Assembly: GCF_000380335.1 (NCBI RefSeq)
Contig: NC_021149.1
Location: 682,001 to 746,000 of the forward strand
DNA length: 64,000 nt
Source of the DNA: Azotobacter vinelandii CA
Lineage (GTDB): Bacteria; Pseudomonadota; Gammaproteobacteria; Pseudomonadales; Pseudomonadaceae
Reading direction: 5' to 3'
Position numbers and translations under genes: made by a program
In this document: piece by piece, positions 28,043 through 40,865 of the stretch
Layout: the number at the start of each line of letters is the position of its first letter
Position numbering within the stretch: position 1 is the stretch's first letter
The notes under the pieces: model-generated
What the model saw: only the letters and a program-made list of their open reading frames with translations
Database searches by the model: none
Told to the model about the DNA's origin: nothing

Positions 28043-29964
28043 GCGGCCCGGCGCGCATCCAACTGCTGAGCCTGCGGCTGGCCAACCAGATCGCCGCCGG
28101 CGAAGTGGTCGAGCGGCCGGCCTCGGTGGCCAAGGAGCTTTTGGAGAACAGCCTGGACGCCGGCGCGCGGCGCGTCGACATCGAGGTGGAGCAGGGCGGC
28201 GTCAAGCTGTTGCGGGTGCGCGACGACGGCTGCGGCATCGCCGCCGACGACCTGCCGCTGGCCCTGGCCCGCCACGCCACCAGCAAGATCCGCGAACTGG
28301 AGGATCTCGAGCGGGTGGCGAGCCTGGGCTTTCGCGGCGAGGCGCTGGCCTCGATCGGCTCGGTGGCGCGCCTGACCCTGACTTCGCGTACCGCCGATGC
28401 CGGGCAGGCCTGGCAGGTGGAAACCGAGGGGCGCGACATGGAGGCGCGGGTGCAGCCGGCGGCCTACCCGGTCGGCACCTCTGTCGAGGTGCGCGACCTG
28501 TTCTTCAATACGCCGGCGCGGCGCAAGTTCCTGCGCGCGGAGAAGACCGAATTCGAGCACCTCCAGGAGGTCGTCAGGCGCCTGGCCCTGGCGCGCTTCG
28601 ACGTGGCCTTCCACCTGCGCCACAATGGCCGCAGCGCGCTGGCCCTGCACGAGGCCGGCGACGAGACGGCGCGGGCGCGGCGGGTGGCGGCGGTCTGCGG
28701 GCCGGCCTTCCTGGAGCAGGCGCTGCCCATCGAGGTCGAGCGGGCCGGCCTGCGCCTGTGGGGCTGGGTCGGCCTGCCGACCTTCTCGCGCAGCCAGGCC
28801 GATCTGCAGTATTTCTACGTCAACGGCCGCATGGTGCGCGACAAGCTGGTCGCCCACGCGGTGCGCCAGGCCTATCGCGACGTGCTGTTCAACGGTCGGC
28901 ATCCGACCTTCGTGCTGTTCCTCGAGGTCGATCCGGCGGTGGTGGATGTCAACGTGCACCCGACCAAGCACGAGGTGCGTTTCCGCGACAGCCGCATGAT
29001 CCACGACTTCCTCTACGGGACCCTGCATCGTGTCCTGGGCGAGGTGCGTCCCGAGGATCGTCTGGCGGCGCCTGCTGCCGTGGCGCCGCCGGCGCCAGCT
29101 TCCGGGGCCGCCGCCGGCGAGTTCCGTGGACAGGAGGAGATGCCGCTGTCCGCTACCCCGCCCGCGCGCGAGCCTGCCAGGCCGGCGGCCTGGAAAGGCG
29201 CGGGCGCCGGCTATCAGGCTCCTTCGCCGCGCCCGGCGCGTTCCGCCGAGGCCGGCGGGGTGTATCGCGAGTTCTTCGCACCGCTGGCCGAGCCGCGGAC
29301 CGAGCCCGCGACCCGGACGGGAGAGGAGAGCGGTATTTCGTCGGGCGATACCTCGCTGGGCGACACCTCGCCGGGTGGCATTCCGCCGCTCGGCTATGCC
29401 CTGGCCCAGCTCAAGGGCATCTATATCCTCGCCGAGAATGCCCAAGGGCTGGTGCTGGTGGACATGCATGCGGCCCACGAGCGGATCACCTACGAGCGGC
29501 TGAAGACCGCGATGGCCAGCGAGGGGTTGCGCGGCCAGCCGCTGCTGGTGCCGGAAGGGCTGGCCCTGAGCCAGCGCGAGGCGGACTGCGCCGAGGAGCA
29601 TGCCGAGTGGTTCCAGCGGCTGGGATTCGAGTTGCAGCGCCTCGGACCGGAAACGCTGGCGATCCGCCAGACACCGGCCCTGCTCCGGCAGGCCGAGGCG
29701 GGCCAACTGGTGCGCGACGTGCTGGCCGATCTCCTGGAGTACGGTAGCAGCGACCGCATCGAGGCCCATCTCAACGAACTGCTGGCGACCATGGCCTGCC
29801 ATGGCTCCGTGCGCGCCAACCGGCGCCTGACCCTGCCGGAGATGAACGCCCTGTTGCGCGACATGGAGAGCACCGAGCGTAGCGGCCAGTGCAACCATGG
29901 GCGGCCGACCTGGACGCAATTGGGTATGGCCGACCTCGACAAGCTGTTCTTGCGCGGCCGTTGA
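28039..29964 (+). CDS. mutL: DNA mismatch repair protein MutL
   Basis: 641 residues. N-terminal GHKL ATPase with [11 protein letters not shown] (Asn for Mg), DDGCGI and [10 protein letters not shown], then a variable linker and the C-terminal dimerisation domain with the endonuclease-type metal motif [12 protein letters not shown]. The presence of this motif agrees with the nicking MutL of organisms without MutH. The linker around residue 434 contains a small internal duplication ([12 protein letters not shown]). Coupled to amiB by a 4-base overlap. Confidence 0.95.
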   Translation: MSGPARIQLLSLRLANQIAAGEVVERPASVAKELLENSLDAGARRVDIEVEQGGVKLLRVRDDGCGIAADDLPLALARHATSKIRELEDLERVASLGFRGEALASIGSVARLTLTSRTADAGQAWQVETEGRDMEARVQPAAYPVGTSVEVRDLFFNTPARRKFLRAEKTEFEHLQEVVRRLALARFDVAFHLRHNGRSALALHEAGDETARARRVAAVCGPAFLEQALPIEVERAGLRLWGWVGLPTFSRSQADLQYFYVNGRMVRDKLVAHAVRQAYRDVLFNGRHPTFVLFLEVDPAVVDVNVHPTKHEVRFRDSRMIHDFLYGTLHRVLGEVRPEDRLAAPAAVAPPAPASGAAAGEFRGQEEMPLSATPPAREPARPAAWKGAGAGYQAPSPRPARSAEAGGVYREFFAPLAEPRTEPATRTGEESGISSGDTSLGDTSPGGIPPLGYALAQLKGIYILAENAQGLVLVDMHAAHERITYERLKTAMASEGLRGQPLLVPEGLALSQREADCAEEHAEWFQRLGFELQRLGPETLAIRQTPALLRQAEAGQLVRDVLADLLEYGSSDRIEAHLNELLATMACHGSVRANRRLTLPEMNALLRDMESTERSGQCNHGRPTWTQLGMADLDKLFLRGR

Positions 29965-30040
29965 CCGGACGCGGCCGCTTGCGGCCCGTTGTCCGGCATC
30001 TGAAACTATGCCCCCTTTCGTGTTCGTGCCGAGCCCGCCG

Positions 30041-31012
30041 ATGTCCCACCTGCCTCCCGCCATCTTTCTCATGGGGCCGACCGCTTCCGGCAAGACCGAC
30101 CTGGCGCTGGAGCTGGCGCGGGTCCTGCCGTGCGAGCTGATCAGCGTCGACTCGGCGCTGGTCTACCGGGGCATGGACATCGGTACGGCCAAGCCCGCGA
30201 AGGCGCTGCTGGCGGAGTTTCCCCACCGTCTCATCGATATCCGCGATCCGGCGGAAAGCTACTCCGCCGCTGAATTCCGCGACGATGCCCTGGCGGCCAT
30301 GGCCGAGATCAGCGCCCGGGGGCGCATCCCCCTGCTGGTAGGCGGCACCATGCTGTACTACAAGGCCCTGCTGGAGGGGCTGGCGGACATGCCGAGCGCC
30401 GATCCGGCGCTACGCGCGGAGCTGGAGGCGCGGGGCGCCGCGGAAGGTTGGGCGGCCCTGCACCGGGAACTGGCGACGGTCGATCCGGAGTCGGCGGCGC
30501 GCATCCATCCCAACGATCCCCAGCGTCTGGTGCGGGCTCTGGAGGTCTATCGGGTCAGTGGCCTGTCGATGACGGCCCACCGCTTGCGTCAGGTTGCGCA
30601 AAATCCTCTATCCGACAGGTCGGCCGGGGAGCATTTGCCTTATACTGTCGTCCATCTGGCAATTGCGCCGACGCAGCGGCAGATTCTGCACGAGCGGATC
30701 GCCCGGCGGTTCCGCCTGATGCTGGAACAGGGCTTCGTCGACGAGGTCGAGCTTCTGTGGCGGCGCGGCGATCTGCATGCGAGCCTGCCCTCCATGCGTG
30801 CGGTCGGCTATCGGCAGGTATGGGAATATCTGGATGGCCTACTGACACGGGAGCAGATGGTCGAGCGCGGCATCATCGCGACACGCCAACTGGCCAAGCG
30901 GCAGTTCACTTGGTTGCGTAACTGGACCGACCTTCACTGGTTGGACAGTCTGGGGGACGACAATCTTCAACGCACCTTGAAATACCTGGAGACGGCCGCC
31001 ATATTGGCCTGA
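30041..31012 (+). CDS. miaA: tRNA dimethylallyltransferase
   Basis: Adds the isopentenyl group to A37 of tRNAs reading UNN codons, the first step toward ms2i6A. 323 residues with P-loop GPTASGKT at 12-19, the [16 protein letters not shown] motif, [14 protein letters not shown] and the C-terminal [16 protein letters not shown]. An in-frame ATG at 30008 would add 11 residues; neither start has an obvious ribosome binding site, and I prefer 30041 by family length. Upstream of hfq, as in most gammaproteobacteria. Confidence 0.93.
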   Translation: MSHLPPAIFLMGPTASGKTDLALELARVLPCELISVDSALVYRGMDIGTAKPAKALLAEFPHRLIDIRDPAESYSAAEFRDDALAAMAEISARGRIPLLVGGTMLYYKALLEGLADMPSADPALRAELEARGAAEGWAALHRELATVDPESAARIHPNDPQRLVRALEVYRVSGLSMTAHRLRQVAQNPLSDRSAGEHLPYTVVHLAIAPTQRQILHERIARRFRLMLEQGFVDEVELLWRRGDLHASLPSMRAVGYRQVWEYLDGLLTREQMVERGIIATRQLAKRQFTWLRNWTDLHWLDSLGDDNLQRTLKYLETAAILA

Positions 31013-31357
<345 letters not shown>

Positions 31358-31370
31358 ATAGGAGCCCACC

Positions 31371-32672
31371 TTGTTCTTTGAGCGCCCTGGTGGTGGTGAG
31401 CGAGCCATTCTGGTTCACCTGGAGGGTCAGGATCCCGAGGCGCGCGAGGACCCGCAGGAGTTCCAGGAGCTCGCCCGCTCGGCAGGCGCCGACGTGGTGG
31501 CGTTCGTCGGTGTGACGCGCCACCAGCCGAGCGCCAAGTACCTGATCGGTACCGGCAAGGTCGGGGAACTGCACGATCTGGTCCGGACCGAGCAGGCCGA
31601 ACTGGTCATCTTCAATCACGTCCTGACACCCAGCCAGGAGCGCAACCTGGAGCGCGCCTTCGAGTGCCGGGTGCTCGACCGCACCGGCCTGATCCTGGAC
31701 ATTTTCGCCCAACGCGCGCGCACCCACGAAGGTAAGCTGCAGGTCGAGCTGGCCCAACTGGAGCACATGAGCACGCGGCTGGTGCGTGGCTGGACCCACC
31801 TGGAGCGGCAGAAGGGCGGTATCGGTCTGCGCGGGCCCGGGGAAACCCAGCTGGAAACCGACCGGCGCCTGCTGCGGATGCGTATCCGGCAGATCCGCCA
31901 GCGTCTGGAGAAGGTGCGCAGCCAGCGCGAGCAGGCGCGGCGCGGTCGCCGGCGCGCGGAGATTCCCCTGGTTTCCCTGGTCGGTTACACCAACGCCGGC
32001 AAGTCCACCCTGTTCAACGCCTTGACGGCTTCCGGGGTCTATGCGGCCAACCAGTTGTTCGCCACCCTCGATCCGACCCTGCGCCGGCTCGAACTGGACG
32101 ACCTGGGGGCGCTGGTGCTGGCCGATACCGTGGGCTTCATCCGCCATCTGCCGCACAAGCTGGTCGAGGCATTCCGCGCTACGCTGGAGGAGTCGAGCAA
32201 TTCCGACCTGCTGCTGCACGTGATCGATGCCCATGAGCCTGAGCGCATGGCGCAGATCGAGCAGGTCATGGCCGTGCTGGGGGAGATCGGCGCCGACCAC
32301 CTGCCGATTCTCGAGGTCTACAACAAGCTGGATCTGCTCGAAGGCATGGAGCCGCAGATCCAGCGCGATGTCGATGGCAAGCCGCTGCGGGTCTGGGTAT
32401 CGGCCCGCGACGGGCGTGGGTTGGAGCTGTTGCGTCAGGCCATCGCCGAGCTGCTGGGGAATGATCTGTTCGTCGGAACCCTGCGCCTGCCGCAGGGGCT
32501 GGGACGTCTGCGCGCGCAGTTCTTCTCGCTCGGGGCGGTACGCAGCGAGACGCATGACGAGGAAGGGGGGAGTCTGCTGGCCGTGCGTTTGCCACGGATC
32601 GAACTCAATCGTCTGGTCAGTCGGGAAGGACTGCGGCCGGATGAATTCATCGCGCAACATACTTTGCAATGA
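31371..32672 (+). CDS. hflX: ribosome-associated GTPase HflX
   Basis: 433 residues. N-terminal HflX domain, GLRGPGETQLETDRR linker motif, and a G domain with P-loop GYTNAGKST, DTVGF and NKLD. HflX splits stalled or heat-damaged 70S ribosomes. The start is a TTG at 31371, with AGGAG about 8 nt upstream and the family N-terminus FFERPGGGERA directly after it. Confidence 0.93.
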   Translation: MFFERPGGGERAILVHLEGQDPEAREDPQEFQELARSAGADVVAFVGVTRHQPSAKYLIGTGKVGELHDLVRTEQAELVIFNHVLTPSQERNLERAFECRVLDRTGLILDIFAQRARTHEGKLQVELAQLEHMSTRLVRGWTHLERQKGGIGLRGPGETQLETDRRLLRMRIRQIRQRLEKVRSQREQARRGRRRAEIPLVSLVGYTNAGKSTLFNALTASGVYAANQLFATLDPTLRRLELDDLGALVLADTVGFIRHLPHKLVEAFRATLEESSNSDLLLHVIDAHEPERMAQIEQVMAVLGEIGADHLPILEVYNKLDLLEGMEPQIQRDVDGKPLRVWVSARDGRGLELLRQAIAELLGNDLFVGTLRLPQGLGRLRAQFFSLGAVRSETHDEEGGSLLAVRLPRIELNRLVSREGLRPDEFIAQHTLQ

Positions 32673-32767
32673 AAGCGCAGCCGGCGTTTTGCCGCCGGAA
32701 GCAGGCAATTGAGTAGCATGGGGCGGCGTGCCGTGGGCGCGTCTGTGTTTTTCGGATGGAGAGCGCT

Positions 32768-33931
32768 ATGGCTTGGAATGAGCCGGGTGGCAATTCTAAC
32801 AATCAGGATCCCTGGGGGGGACGTCGCGGAGGTGACCGCAAGGGACCGCCGGACCTCGATGAGGCGTTTCGCAAGTTGCAGGAAAGCCTGAACGGCATGC
32901 TGGGTGGCAAGAAGCGTGGCGGTGATGGAACGGGTGGCAAGGGCGGCGGCGGTCTGGGCCTGTTCGGCATAGCCCTGGCCGTGCTGGCGGCTTTCTGGCT
33001 GTACAGCGCGGTCTACGTGCTGGACGAGCAGGAACAGGCCGTGGTGCTGCGCTTCGGCAAGTATCACGAAACCGTCGGGCCCGGCCTGAACATCCATTTC
33101 CCGCCGATCGATCGCAAGTTCGTGGAGAACGTCACCCGCGAGCGGGCCTACAGCAAGCAGGGGCAGATGCTCACCGAGGACGAGAACATCGTCGAGGTGC
33201 CGCTCACCGTGCAGTACAAGATCAGCAACCTGAAGGACTTCGTGCTGAACGTGGACCAGCCCGAGGTCAGCCTGCAGCATGCCACCGACAGCGCCCTGCG
33301 CCATGTAGTGGGTTCCACCGAGATGGACCAGGTGCTCACCGAAGGGCGCGAGCTGCTGGCGAGCGAGGTGCGCGAGCGCTTGCAGCGTTTTCTCGACACC
33401 TACCGGACCGGCATCGTCGTGACTCAGGTGAACGTGCAGAACGCCCAGGCGCCGCGCGAGGTCCAGGAGGCGTTCGACGATGTGATCCGGGCGCGCGAGG
33501 ATGAACAGCGCGAACGCAACCAGGCCGAAGCCTACGCCAACGGGGTGATTCCGGAGGCGCGCGGCCAGGCCCAGCGGATTCTCGAGGATGCCAACGGTTA
33601 TCGCGAGGAGGTCGTGGCCCGTGCCGAGGGCGAGGCGCAGCGCTTCGGCAAGCTGGTGGTGGAGTATCGCAAGGCACCCGAGGTAATGCGTCGGCGCCTT
33701 TATCTGGAAACCCTGCAGGAGGTCCTGAGCAACAGCAGCAAGGTCCTGGTCGCCACCGAGGGCGGGCAGAACAACCTGCTCTACCTGCCGCTCGACAAGA
33801 TGCTCGAGGGGCGGCCCGGCGGCCCGGCGGCCGGTTCGTCGGCGCCTGCCGTGCCGGGCGCCGCCGACATGGGCTCGCAGATCATCAATGATCTGCAGCA
33901 GCGGGACCTGCGTTCGAGGGAGAGGCGTTGA
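32768..33931 (+). CDS. hflK: FtsH modulator HflK
   Basis: 387-residue SPFH-family membrane protein. A hydrophilic Gly/Asp-rich N-terminus (about 1-60) is followed by one transmembrane helix (about 63-84, LFGIALAVLAAFWLYSAVYV) and the SPFH domain outside the cytoplasm, with a long helical region (EARGQAQRILEDANGYREE). With HflC it forms a large cage around FtsH and limits its proteolysis. Start at the ATG at 32768 (MAWNEPGG). The stop overlaps the hflC start by one base. Confidence 0.94.
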   Translation: MAWNEPGGNSNNQDPWGGRRGGDRKGPPDLDEAFRKLQESLNGMLGGKKRGGDGTGGKGGGGLGLFGIALAVLAAFWLYSAVYVLDEQEQAVVLRFGKYHETVGPGLNIHFPPIDRKFVENVTRERAYSKQGQMLTEDENIVEVPLTVQYKISNLKDFVLNVDQPEVSLQHATDSALRHVVGSTEMDQVLTEGRELLASEVRERLQRFLDTYRTGIVVTQVNVQNAQAPREVQEAFDDVIRAREDEQRERNQAEAYANGVIPEARGQAQRILEDANGYREEVVARAEGEAQRFGKLVVEYRKAPEVMRRRLYLETLQEVLSNSSKVLVATEGGQNNLLYLPLDKMLEGRPGGPAAGSSAPAVPGAADMGSQIINDLQQRDLRSRERR

Positions 33932-34800
33932 TGAGCAACAAGTCCGTGATCGCCCTGGTCGTCGGAGTGGTCCTGGCCGTCGTCGCCTGGAACAGCTTCT
34001 ACATCGTGGCGCAAACCGAAAGGGCCGTCCTGCTGCGCTTCGGCCGCATCGTCGAGGCCGATGTGCAGCCCGGATTGCACGTGAAGATTCCCTATGTCAA
34101 CAAGGTGCGCAAGTTCGATGCCCGCCTGGTGACGCTGGATTCGCCGACCCAGCGTTTCCTCACCCTGGAGAAGAAGGCGGTGATGGTCGATGCCTACGCC
34201 AAGTGGCGGGTGGCGGATGCCGAGCGCTTCTATACCGCCACCTCCGGCCTCAAGCAGGTCGCCGACGAGCGTCTGCTGCGTCGTCTCGAATCGGGACTGC
34301 GCGACCAGTTCGGCAAGCGTACCCTGCACGAGGTGGTTTCCGGCGAGCGCGATGCGTTGATGGCGGACATCACCCAGATGCTCGATCGGATGGCGCGCAA
34401 GGAGCTGGGAATCGAGGTGCTCGACGTGCGGGTCAAGGCCATCGACCTGCCGAAGGAGGTCAACCGCAGCGTGTTCGAGCGTATGAGCACCGAGCGCGAG
34501 CGCGAGGCCCGCGAGCACCGCGCCAAGGGCAAGGAACTGGCCGAAGGGATACGTGCCGATGCCGACCGCCAGCGCCGGGTCCTGCTGGCCGAGGCCTATC
34601 GCGAGGCGGAGGAGGTCCGGGGCGAGGGCGATGCGCGGGCCGCCGACATCTATGCCCGGGCGTACGGGCAGGATCAGGAGTTCTACTCCTTCTACCGCAG
34701 CCTGCAGGCCTATCGCAGCAGCTTCGCGGACAAGAAGGATGTGCTGGTCCTGGATCCGAAGAGCGAGTTCTTCCGCTATCTGGAGCAGGCCAATCCATGA
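33931..34800 (+). CDS. hflC: FtsH modulator HflC
   Basis: 289 residues. N-terminal transmembrane helix (residues 4-22), SPFH domain starting YIVAQTERAVLLRFGRI, and an Ala/Glu-rich helical region ending near residue 260. Partner of HflK. The ATG at 33931 follows GGAGAGG and shares its first base with the hflK stop (TGATG), indicating matched production of the two subunits. Confidence 0.94.
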   Translation: MSNKSVIALVVGVVLAVVAWNSFYIVAQTERAVLLRFGRIVEADVQPGLHVKIPYVNKVRKFDARLVTLDSPTQRFLTLEKKAVMVDAYAKWRVADAERFYTATSGLKQVADERLLRRLESGLRDQFGKRTLHEVVSGERDALMADITQMLDRMARKELGIEVLDVRVKAIDLPKEVNRSVFERMSTEREREAREHRAKGKELAEGIRADADRQRRVLLAEAYREAEEVRGEGDARAADIYARAYGQDQEFYSFYRSLQAYRSSFADKKDVLVLDPKSEFFRYLEQANP

Positions 34801-34865
34801 TGGATGTCCGGTGGGGCCGTGGCCCCGCCGGGATGTCTTGGCAGGAAAACGTGGTATGATGGGCC

Positions 34866-34889
34866 AGCCGGGAAAACCCCGGCTTTTTT
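34866..34889 (+). terminator. intrinsic terminator after hflC
   Basis: AGCCGGG / CCCGGCT, 7-bp stem with a 5-nt loop (AAAAC) followed by six T. It would end the hfq-hflX-hflKC transcript just before the DUF2065 gene. Read-through may still feed the downstream genes. Confidence 0.82.
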
Positions 34890-34904
34890 GCGTCTGTGGG
34901 AATC

Positions 34905-35090
34905 ATGTGGCAGGAACTCGCGATCGCCTTGTGTCTGGTGCTGGTGCTCGAAGGCATCCTGCCATTCCTCAATCCGCGACGCTGGCGTAGGGCGGTCGTG
35001 CTGGTAGTGCAGTTGTCGGACCGCCAGTTGCGTCTCGTGGGGCTGGCCAGCATGCTGCTGGGAACCGCCCTCCTTTATTTGCTTCACTGA
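34905..35090 (+). CDS. DUF2065 small inner-membrane protein
   Basis: 61 residues, starting [19 protein letters not shown], with two hydrophobic helices separated by a basic loop ([10 protein letters not shown]). Matches the DUF2065 (YjeT-like) family found between hflC and purA or hisZ in many gammaproteobacteria. Function unknown. The start could also be the GTG at 34896. It lies right after the hflC terminator and 34 bases before hisZ. Confidence 0.85.
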   Translation: MWQELAIALCLVLVLEGILPFLNPRRWRRAVVLVVQLSDRQLRLVGLASMLLGTALLYLLH

Positions 35091-35124
35091 GGCTTGCCGC
35101 CCGGATCAAGAGAGGAAAGGCGTA

Positions 35125-37660
<2,536 letters not shown>

Positions 37661-37676
37661 GGATGGATCGCTTCAG

Positions 37677-37694
37677 GGCCGCCTGCGGGCGGCC
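37677..37694 (+). terminator. hairpin downstream of purA
   Basis: GGCCGCC / GGCGGCC, 7-bp stem with a TGCG loop, 17 bases after the purA stop, followed by GTTCTCTG. The T content after the stem is low, so it is a likely but weak intrinsic terminator. Confidence 0.5.
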
Positions 37695-37753
37695 GTTCTC
37701 TGTGGCGTCGCGCCATTGAATGAAGCTGGCGAGGTTTTGCGGAAGCGGAAACG

Positions 37754-37779
37754 AAAAAACCGAGCCAGTGGCTCGGTTT
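37754..37779 (-). terminator. intrinsic terminator of the tRNA-Leu transcript
   Basis: On the minus strand AACCGAGCC-ACT-GGCTCGGTT (9-bp stem, 3-nt loop) followed by a T tract (complement of 37754-37759), 12 bases after the 3' end of the second tRNA-Leu. May also stop purA transcripts from the other side. Confidence 0.88.
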
Positions 37780-37790
37780 CATCGAATGAG

Positions 37791-37877
37791 TGGTGCCCAG
37801 GAGAAGACTCGAACTTCCACGGTGTTGCCACCGCTAGGACCTGAACCTAGTGCGTCTACCAATTCCGCCACCTGGGC
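37791..37877 (-). tRNA. tRNA-Leu (anticodon CAG), distal copy
   Basis: 87 nt including an encoded CCA. Acceptor GCCCAGG pairs with CCTGGGC; D-loop, long variable arm (a class II tRNA) and T-arm GTTCGAGTC are all present. The anticodon stem CTAGG/CCTAG encloses TTCAGGT, giving anticodon CAG for CUG codons, the main leucine codon in this GC-rich genome. Confidence 0.96.
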
Positions 37878-37984
37878 ACGTGCGACGACCATGCGTCGAT
37901 TGTTGCAGTGTTCATCGTTCTACACGATGCGGAACCTGCTGTCCGCTCGCAAGACCGCTTTATCGAAGCGAGCTTTCGATCGAT

Positions 37985-38071
37985 TGGTGCCCAGGAGAAG
38001 ACTCGAACTTCCACGGTGTTGCCACCGCTAGGACCTGAACCTAGTGCGTCTACCAATTCCGCCACCTGGGC
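37985..38071 (-). tRNA. tRNA-Leu (anticodon CAG), proximal copy
   Basis: Identical in sequence to the copy at 37791-37877 and 107 bases upstream of it on the same strand. It lies next to a strong promoter at 38133-38161, so both are probably cut from one precursor. The duplication raises the dose of the tRNA for CUG. Confidence 0.96.
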
Positions 38072-38132
38072 ATGCATCCCGGTACTGATGTACCGATTTT
38101 CATGCTACAACGTCTCAACGTTGTGGGCGCGA

Positions 38133-38161
38133 ACTATACGGAGCAGCCTATGGCTTGTAAA
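38133..38161 (-). promoter_or_regulatory. sigma-70 promoter of the tRNA-Leu pair
   Basis: Minus-strand TTTACA and TATAGT separated by exactly 17 bases. Start of transcription would be near 38126, about 55 bases before the first tRNA. Confidence 0.7.
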
Positions 38162-38279
38162 CCCTTGCCGCGAAAAAAATTATTGTCCTCTTGAAGCTGA
38201 CCGACAGATGGATTTCGCGCTTCAATAAGCAAATGGCAAACATACGAACGGAAACCATGAAAAAGGTGACAACGCACTG

Positions 38280-40865
38280 ATGGCCGATTGGCAAAGTCTC
38301 GATCCCGAGGCCGCCCGCGAGGCGGAAAAGTACGATAACCCCATTCCCAGTCGCGAGCTGATCCTGCAGCGTCTCGACGAGCGCGGCGCCCCCGCCAGTC
38401 GCGAAGAGCTGGCCGAGGAGTTCGGCCTGCACGAAGAGGAGCAGCTCGAGGCACTGCGCCGGCGTTTGCGTGCCATGGAGCGCGATGGCCAGTTGATCCA
38501 TACCCGTCGCGGCACCTATGCGCCGGTGGACAAGCTCGATCTGGTGCTCGGCCGGGTCAGCGGTCACCGCGACGGCTTCGGCTTCCTGATTCCCGACGAC
38601 GGCAGCGACGACCTCTTCCTCAGTCCGATGCAGATGCGCTTGCTGTTCGACGGCGACCGCGCCCTGGCGCGGGTGTCCGGCTTCGACCGGCGGGGGCGCC
38701 GCGAGGGCGCCATCGTCGAAGTGGTTTCGCGGGCCCATGAAAGCATCGTCGGCCGCTACTACGAGGAGAGCGGCATCGGCTTCGTGATTCCCGACAACCC
38801 GAAGATCCAGCAGGAGGTGCTGGTCACCCCGGGGCGTACGGCCAACGCCTCGGTCAGTCAGTTCGTCGAGATCCGTATCACTCACTGGCCGACCCTGCGC
38901 TTCCAGCCGCAGGGCGACATCATCGAGGTGATCGGCAACTATATGGCGCCGGGCATGGAGATCGAGGTCGCCCTGCGCAGCTATGACATCCCCCATGTCT
39001 GGCCGGAGGCCGTGCTCAAGGAGTCGCGCAAGCTCAAGCCCGAGGTGGATGAGAAGGACAAGCTCAAGCGCATCGACCTGCGCCACCTGCCTTTCGTCAC
39101 CATCGACGGCGAGGATGCCCGCGACTTCGACGACGCGGTCTATTGCGAGAAGAGCCTGCTGGCCCCATTCGCCGGAGGTTACCGCCTCTACGTGGCGATC
39201 GCCGACGTTTCCCATTACGTCAGGGTCGGTTCGGCGCTCGACGAGGAGGCCAGCCGCCGCGGCAACTCGGTGTATTTCCCCGAGCGAGTGGTACCGATGC
39301 TGCCGGAGGAGCTGTCCAACGGACTCTGCTCGCTCAACCCGCAGGTCGACCGGCTGGCGATGGTCTGCGAGATGACCCTGTCGCGCGCCGGCAAGATGAC
39401 CGACTACCAGTTCTACGAGGCGGTCATCCATTCCCATGCCCGACTGACTTACAACCGCGTCAGCGCCATGCTGGAGCAGCCGAAGAGCCCCGAAGGCAAG
39501 CGGCTGCGCAGCATCTATGCCGGGGTGCTGCCGCACCTCAAGCAACTGCATTCGCTCTACAAGGTGCTGGTGAAGGCGCGTCAGGCGCGTGGCGCCATCG
39601 ACTTCGAAACCCAGGAAACGCGCATCGTCTTCGGCACCGGGCGCAAGATCGCGGAAATCCTGCCGACCGAGCGCAACGATGCGCACAAGTTGATCGAGGA
39701 GTGCATGCTCTGCGCCAACGTGGCGACCGCCGCGTTCCTGCAGAAGCACGAGTTGCCGGGCCTCTACCGGGTACACGATGGCCCGCCGGCGGAGCGCCTG
39801 GAGAAGCTCAAGGCCTTCCTGGGCGAACTGGGCCTGAGCCTGCATCGCAGCAAGGACGGCCCGACCCCGAAGGACTACCAGATGCTGCTGGAGTCGATCC
39901 AGGGGCGAGCGGATTTCCACCTGATCCAGACGGTGATGCTGCGCTCGCTGAGCCAGGCCGTGTACAGCGCCGAGAACCGCGGCCACTTCGGCCTGAACTA
40001 CGAGGCCTATACCCATTTCACCTCGCCTATCCGGCGCTATCCGGATCTTCTGGTGCACCGTGCGATCCGTAGCGTGATCCGTTCCAAGCGCGAGACGCCG
40101 CATGTCCGCCGCGCGGGGGCGACGAGTATGCCCAAGGCGCGCATCTATCCCTACGACGAAGCCGCCCTGGAGCAACTCGGCGAGTCCTGCTCGATGACCG
40201 AGCGGCGAGCCGACGAGGCGACCCGCGACGTGGTCAACTGGCTGAAGTGCGAGTTCATGCAGGATCGCGTCGGCGAGCGCTTCGAGGGGGTGATTTCGGC
40301 GGCGACCGGCTTCGGCATCTTCGTCGAGTTGAAGGACATCTACGTCGAGGGGCTGGTGCACGTCACCGCATTGCCGGCCGACTACTACCACTTCGATCCG
40401 GTTCATCATTGCCTGTCCGGGGAGCGCAGCGGGCGCAGCTTCCGTCTCGGCGACAGCGTGGTCGTGCAGGTGATGCGGGTCGATCTGGACGAGCGGCGGA
40501 TCGATTTCGAGCTGATCGAGGGCGGCCGCGGACGAATGGCCGGGCGTCGGCGTGACTCCGAGCCGCCGGAAGAGCCGGTCGAGGAGCGCGCCGTGAAGGG
40601 GCCGGGCAAGCGCGCCAAGGAGGACAAGGCCAAGGGGCTGGCGCCGCTGGCTTCCGAACTGCTGGCCCAGGCCGAGGCCATGCTCGGCAATACCGACGTG
40701 AAGAGAAGCCGGGCGACCAAGCAGGCCTTGCTGGCCGAGGCCAAGGACGCCAAGACGGAGCGCCGGAAGACGGCCAAGGCTCCTGCCGGGAAGAGCAGCG
40801 CCAAGCAGTCCAAACCGGCCGGCAGGGGACCCTCCCGCAAGGGCCGGAGCAAGGCCGGGACATGA
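38280..40865 (+). CDS. rnr: ribonuclease R
   Basis: 861-residue processive 3'-5' exoribonuclease of the RNB family that can unwind structured RNA. N-terminal helix-turn-helix and cold-shock domains (about 20-230), catalytic RNB domain with DARDFDDAVYCE (Mg-binding Asp residues), S1 domain near 640-725 (ERFEGVISAATGFGIFVEL) and a Lys/Arg-rich disordered tail. The ATG at 38280 shares its first base with the stop of a 7-codon frame (38257-38280), a possible coupling leader. It overlaps rlmB by 4 bases. Confidence 0.95.
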   Translation: MADWQSLDPEAAREAEKYDNPIPSRELILQRLDERGAPASREELAEEFGLHEEEQLEALRRRLRAMERDGQLIHTRRGTYAPVDKLDLVLGRVSGHRDGFGFLIPDDGSDDLFLSPMQMRLLFDGDRALARVSGFDRRGRREGAIVEVVSRAHESIVGRYYEESGIGFVIPDNPKIQQEVLVTPGRTANASVSQFVEIRITHWPTLRFQPQGDIIEVIGNYMAPGMEIEVALRSYDIPHVWPEAVLKESRKLKPEVDEKDKLKRIDLRHLPFVTIDGEDARDFDDAVYCEKSLLAPFAGGYRLYVAIADVSHYVRVGSALDEEASRRGNSVYFPERVVPMLPEELSNGLCSLNPQVDRLAMVCEMTLSRAGKMTDYQFYEAVIHSHARLTYNRVSAMLEQPKSPEGKRLRSIYAGVLPHLKQLHSLYKVLVKARQARGAIDFETQETRIVFGTGRKIAEILPTERNDAHKLIEECMLCANVATAAFLQKHELPGLYRVHDGPPAERLEKLKAFLGELGLSLHRSKDGPTPKDYQMLLESIQGRADFHLIQTVMLRSLSQAVYSAENRGHFGLNYEAYTHFTSPIRRYPDLLVHRAIRSVIRSKRETPHVRRAGATSMPKARIYPYDEAALEQLGESCSMTERRADEATRDVVNWLKCEFMQDRVGERFEGVISAATGFGIFVELKDIYVEGLVHVTALPADYYHFDPVHHCLSGERSGRSFRLGDSVVVQVMRVDLDERRIDFELIEGGRGRMAGRRRDSEPPEEPVEERAVKGPGKRAKEDKAKGLAPLASELLAQAEAMLGNTDVKRSRATKQALLAEAKDAKTERRKTAKAPAGKSSAKQSKPAGRGPSRKGRSKAGT

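Noticed and set aside
27934..30093. 719-codon minus-strand frame opposite mutL
   Set aside because: Shadow of mutL; no recognisable protein features.
38148..40409. 753-codon minus-strand open frame opposite rnr
   Set aside because: Shadow of rnr caused by high GC at third positions; the translation is rich in His, Gln, Ala and Gly without any domain, and rnr on the plus strand is unambiguous.
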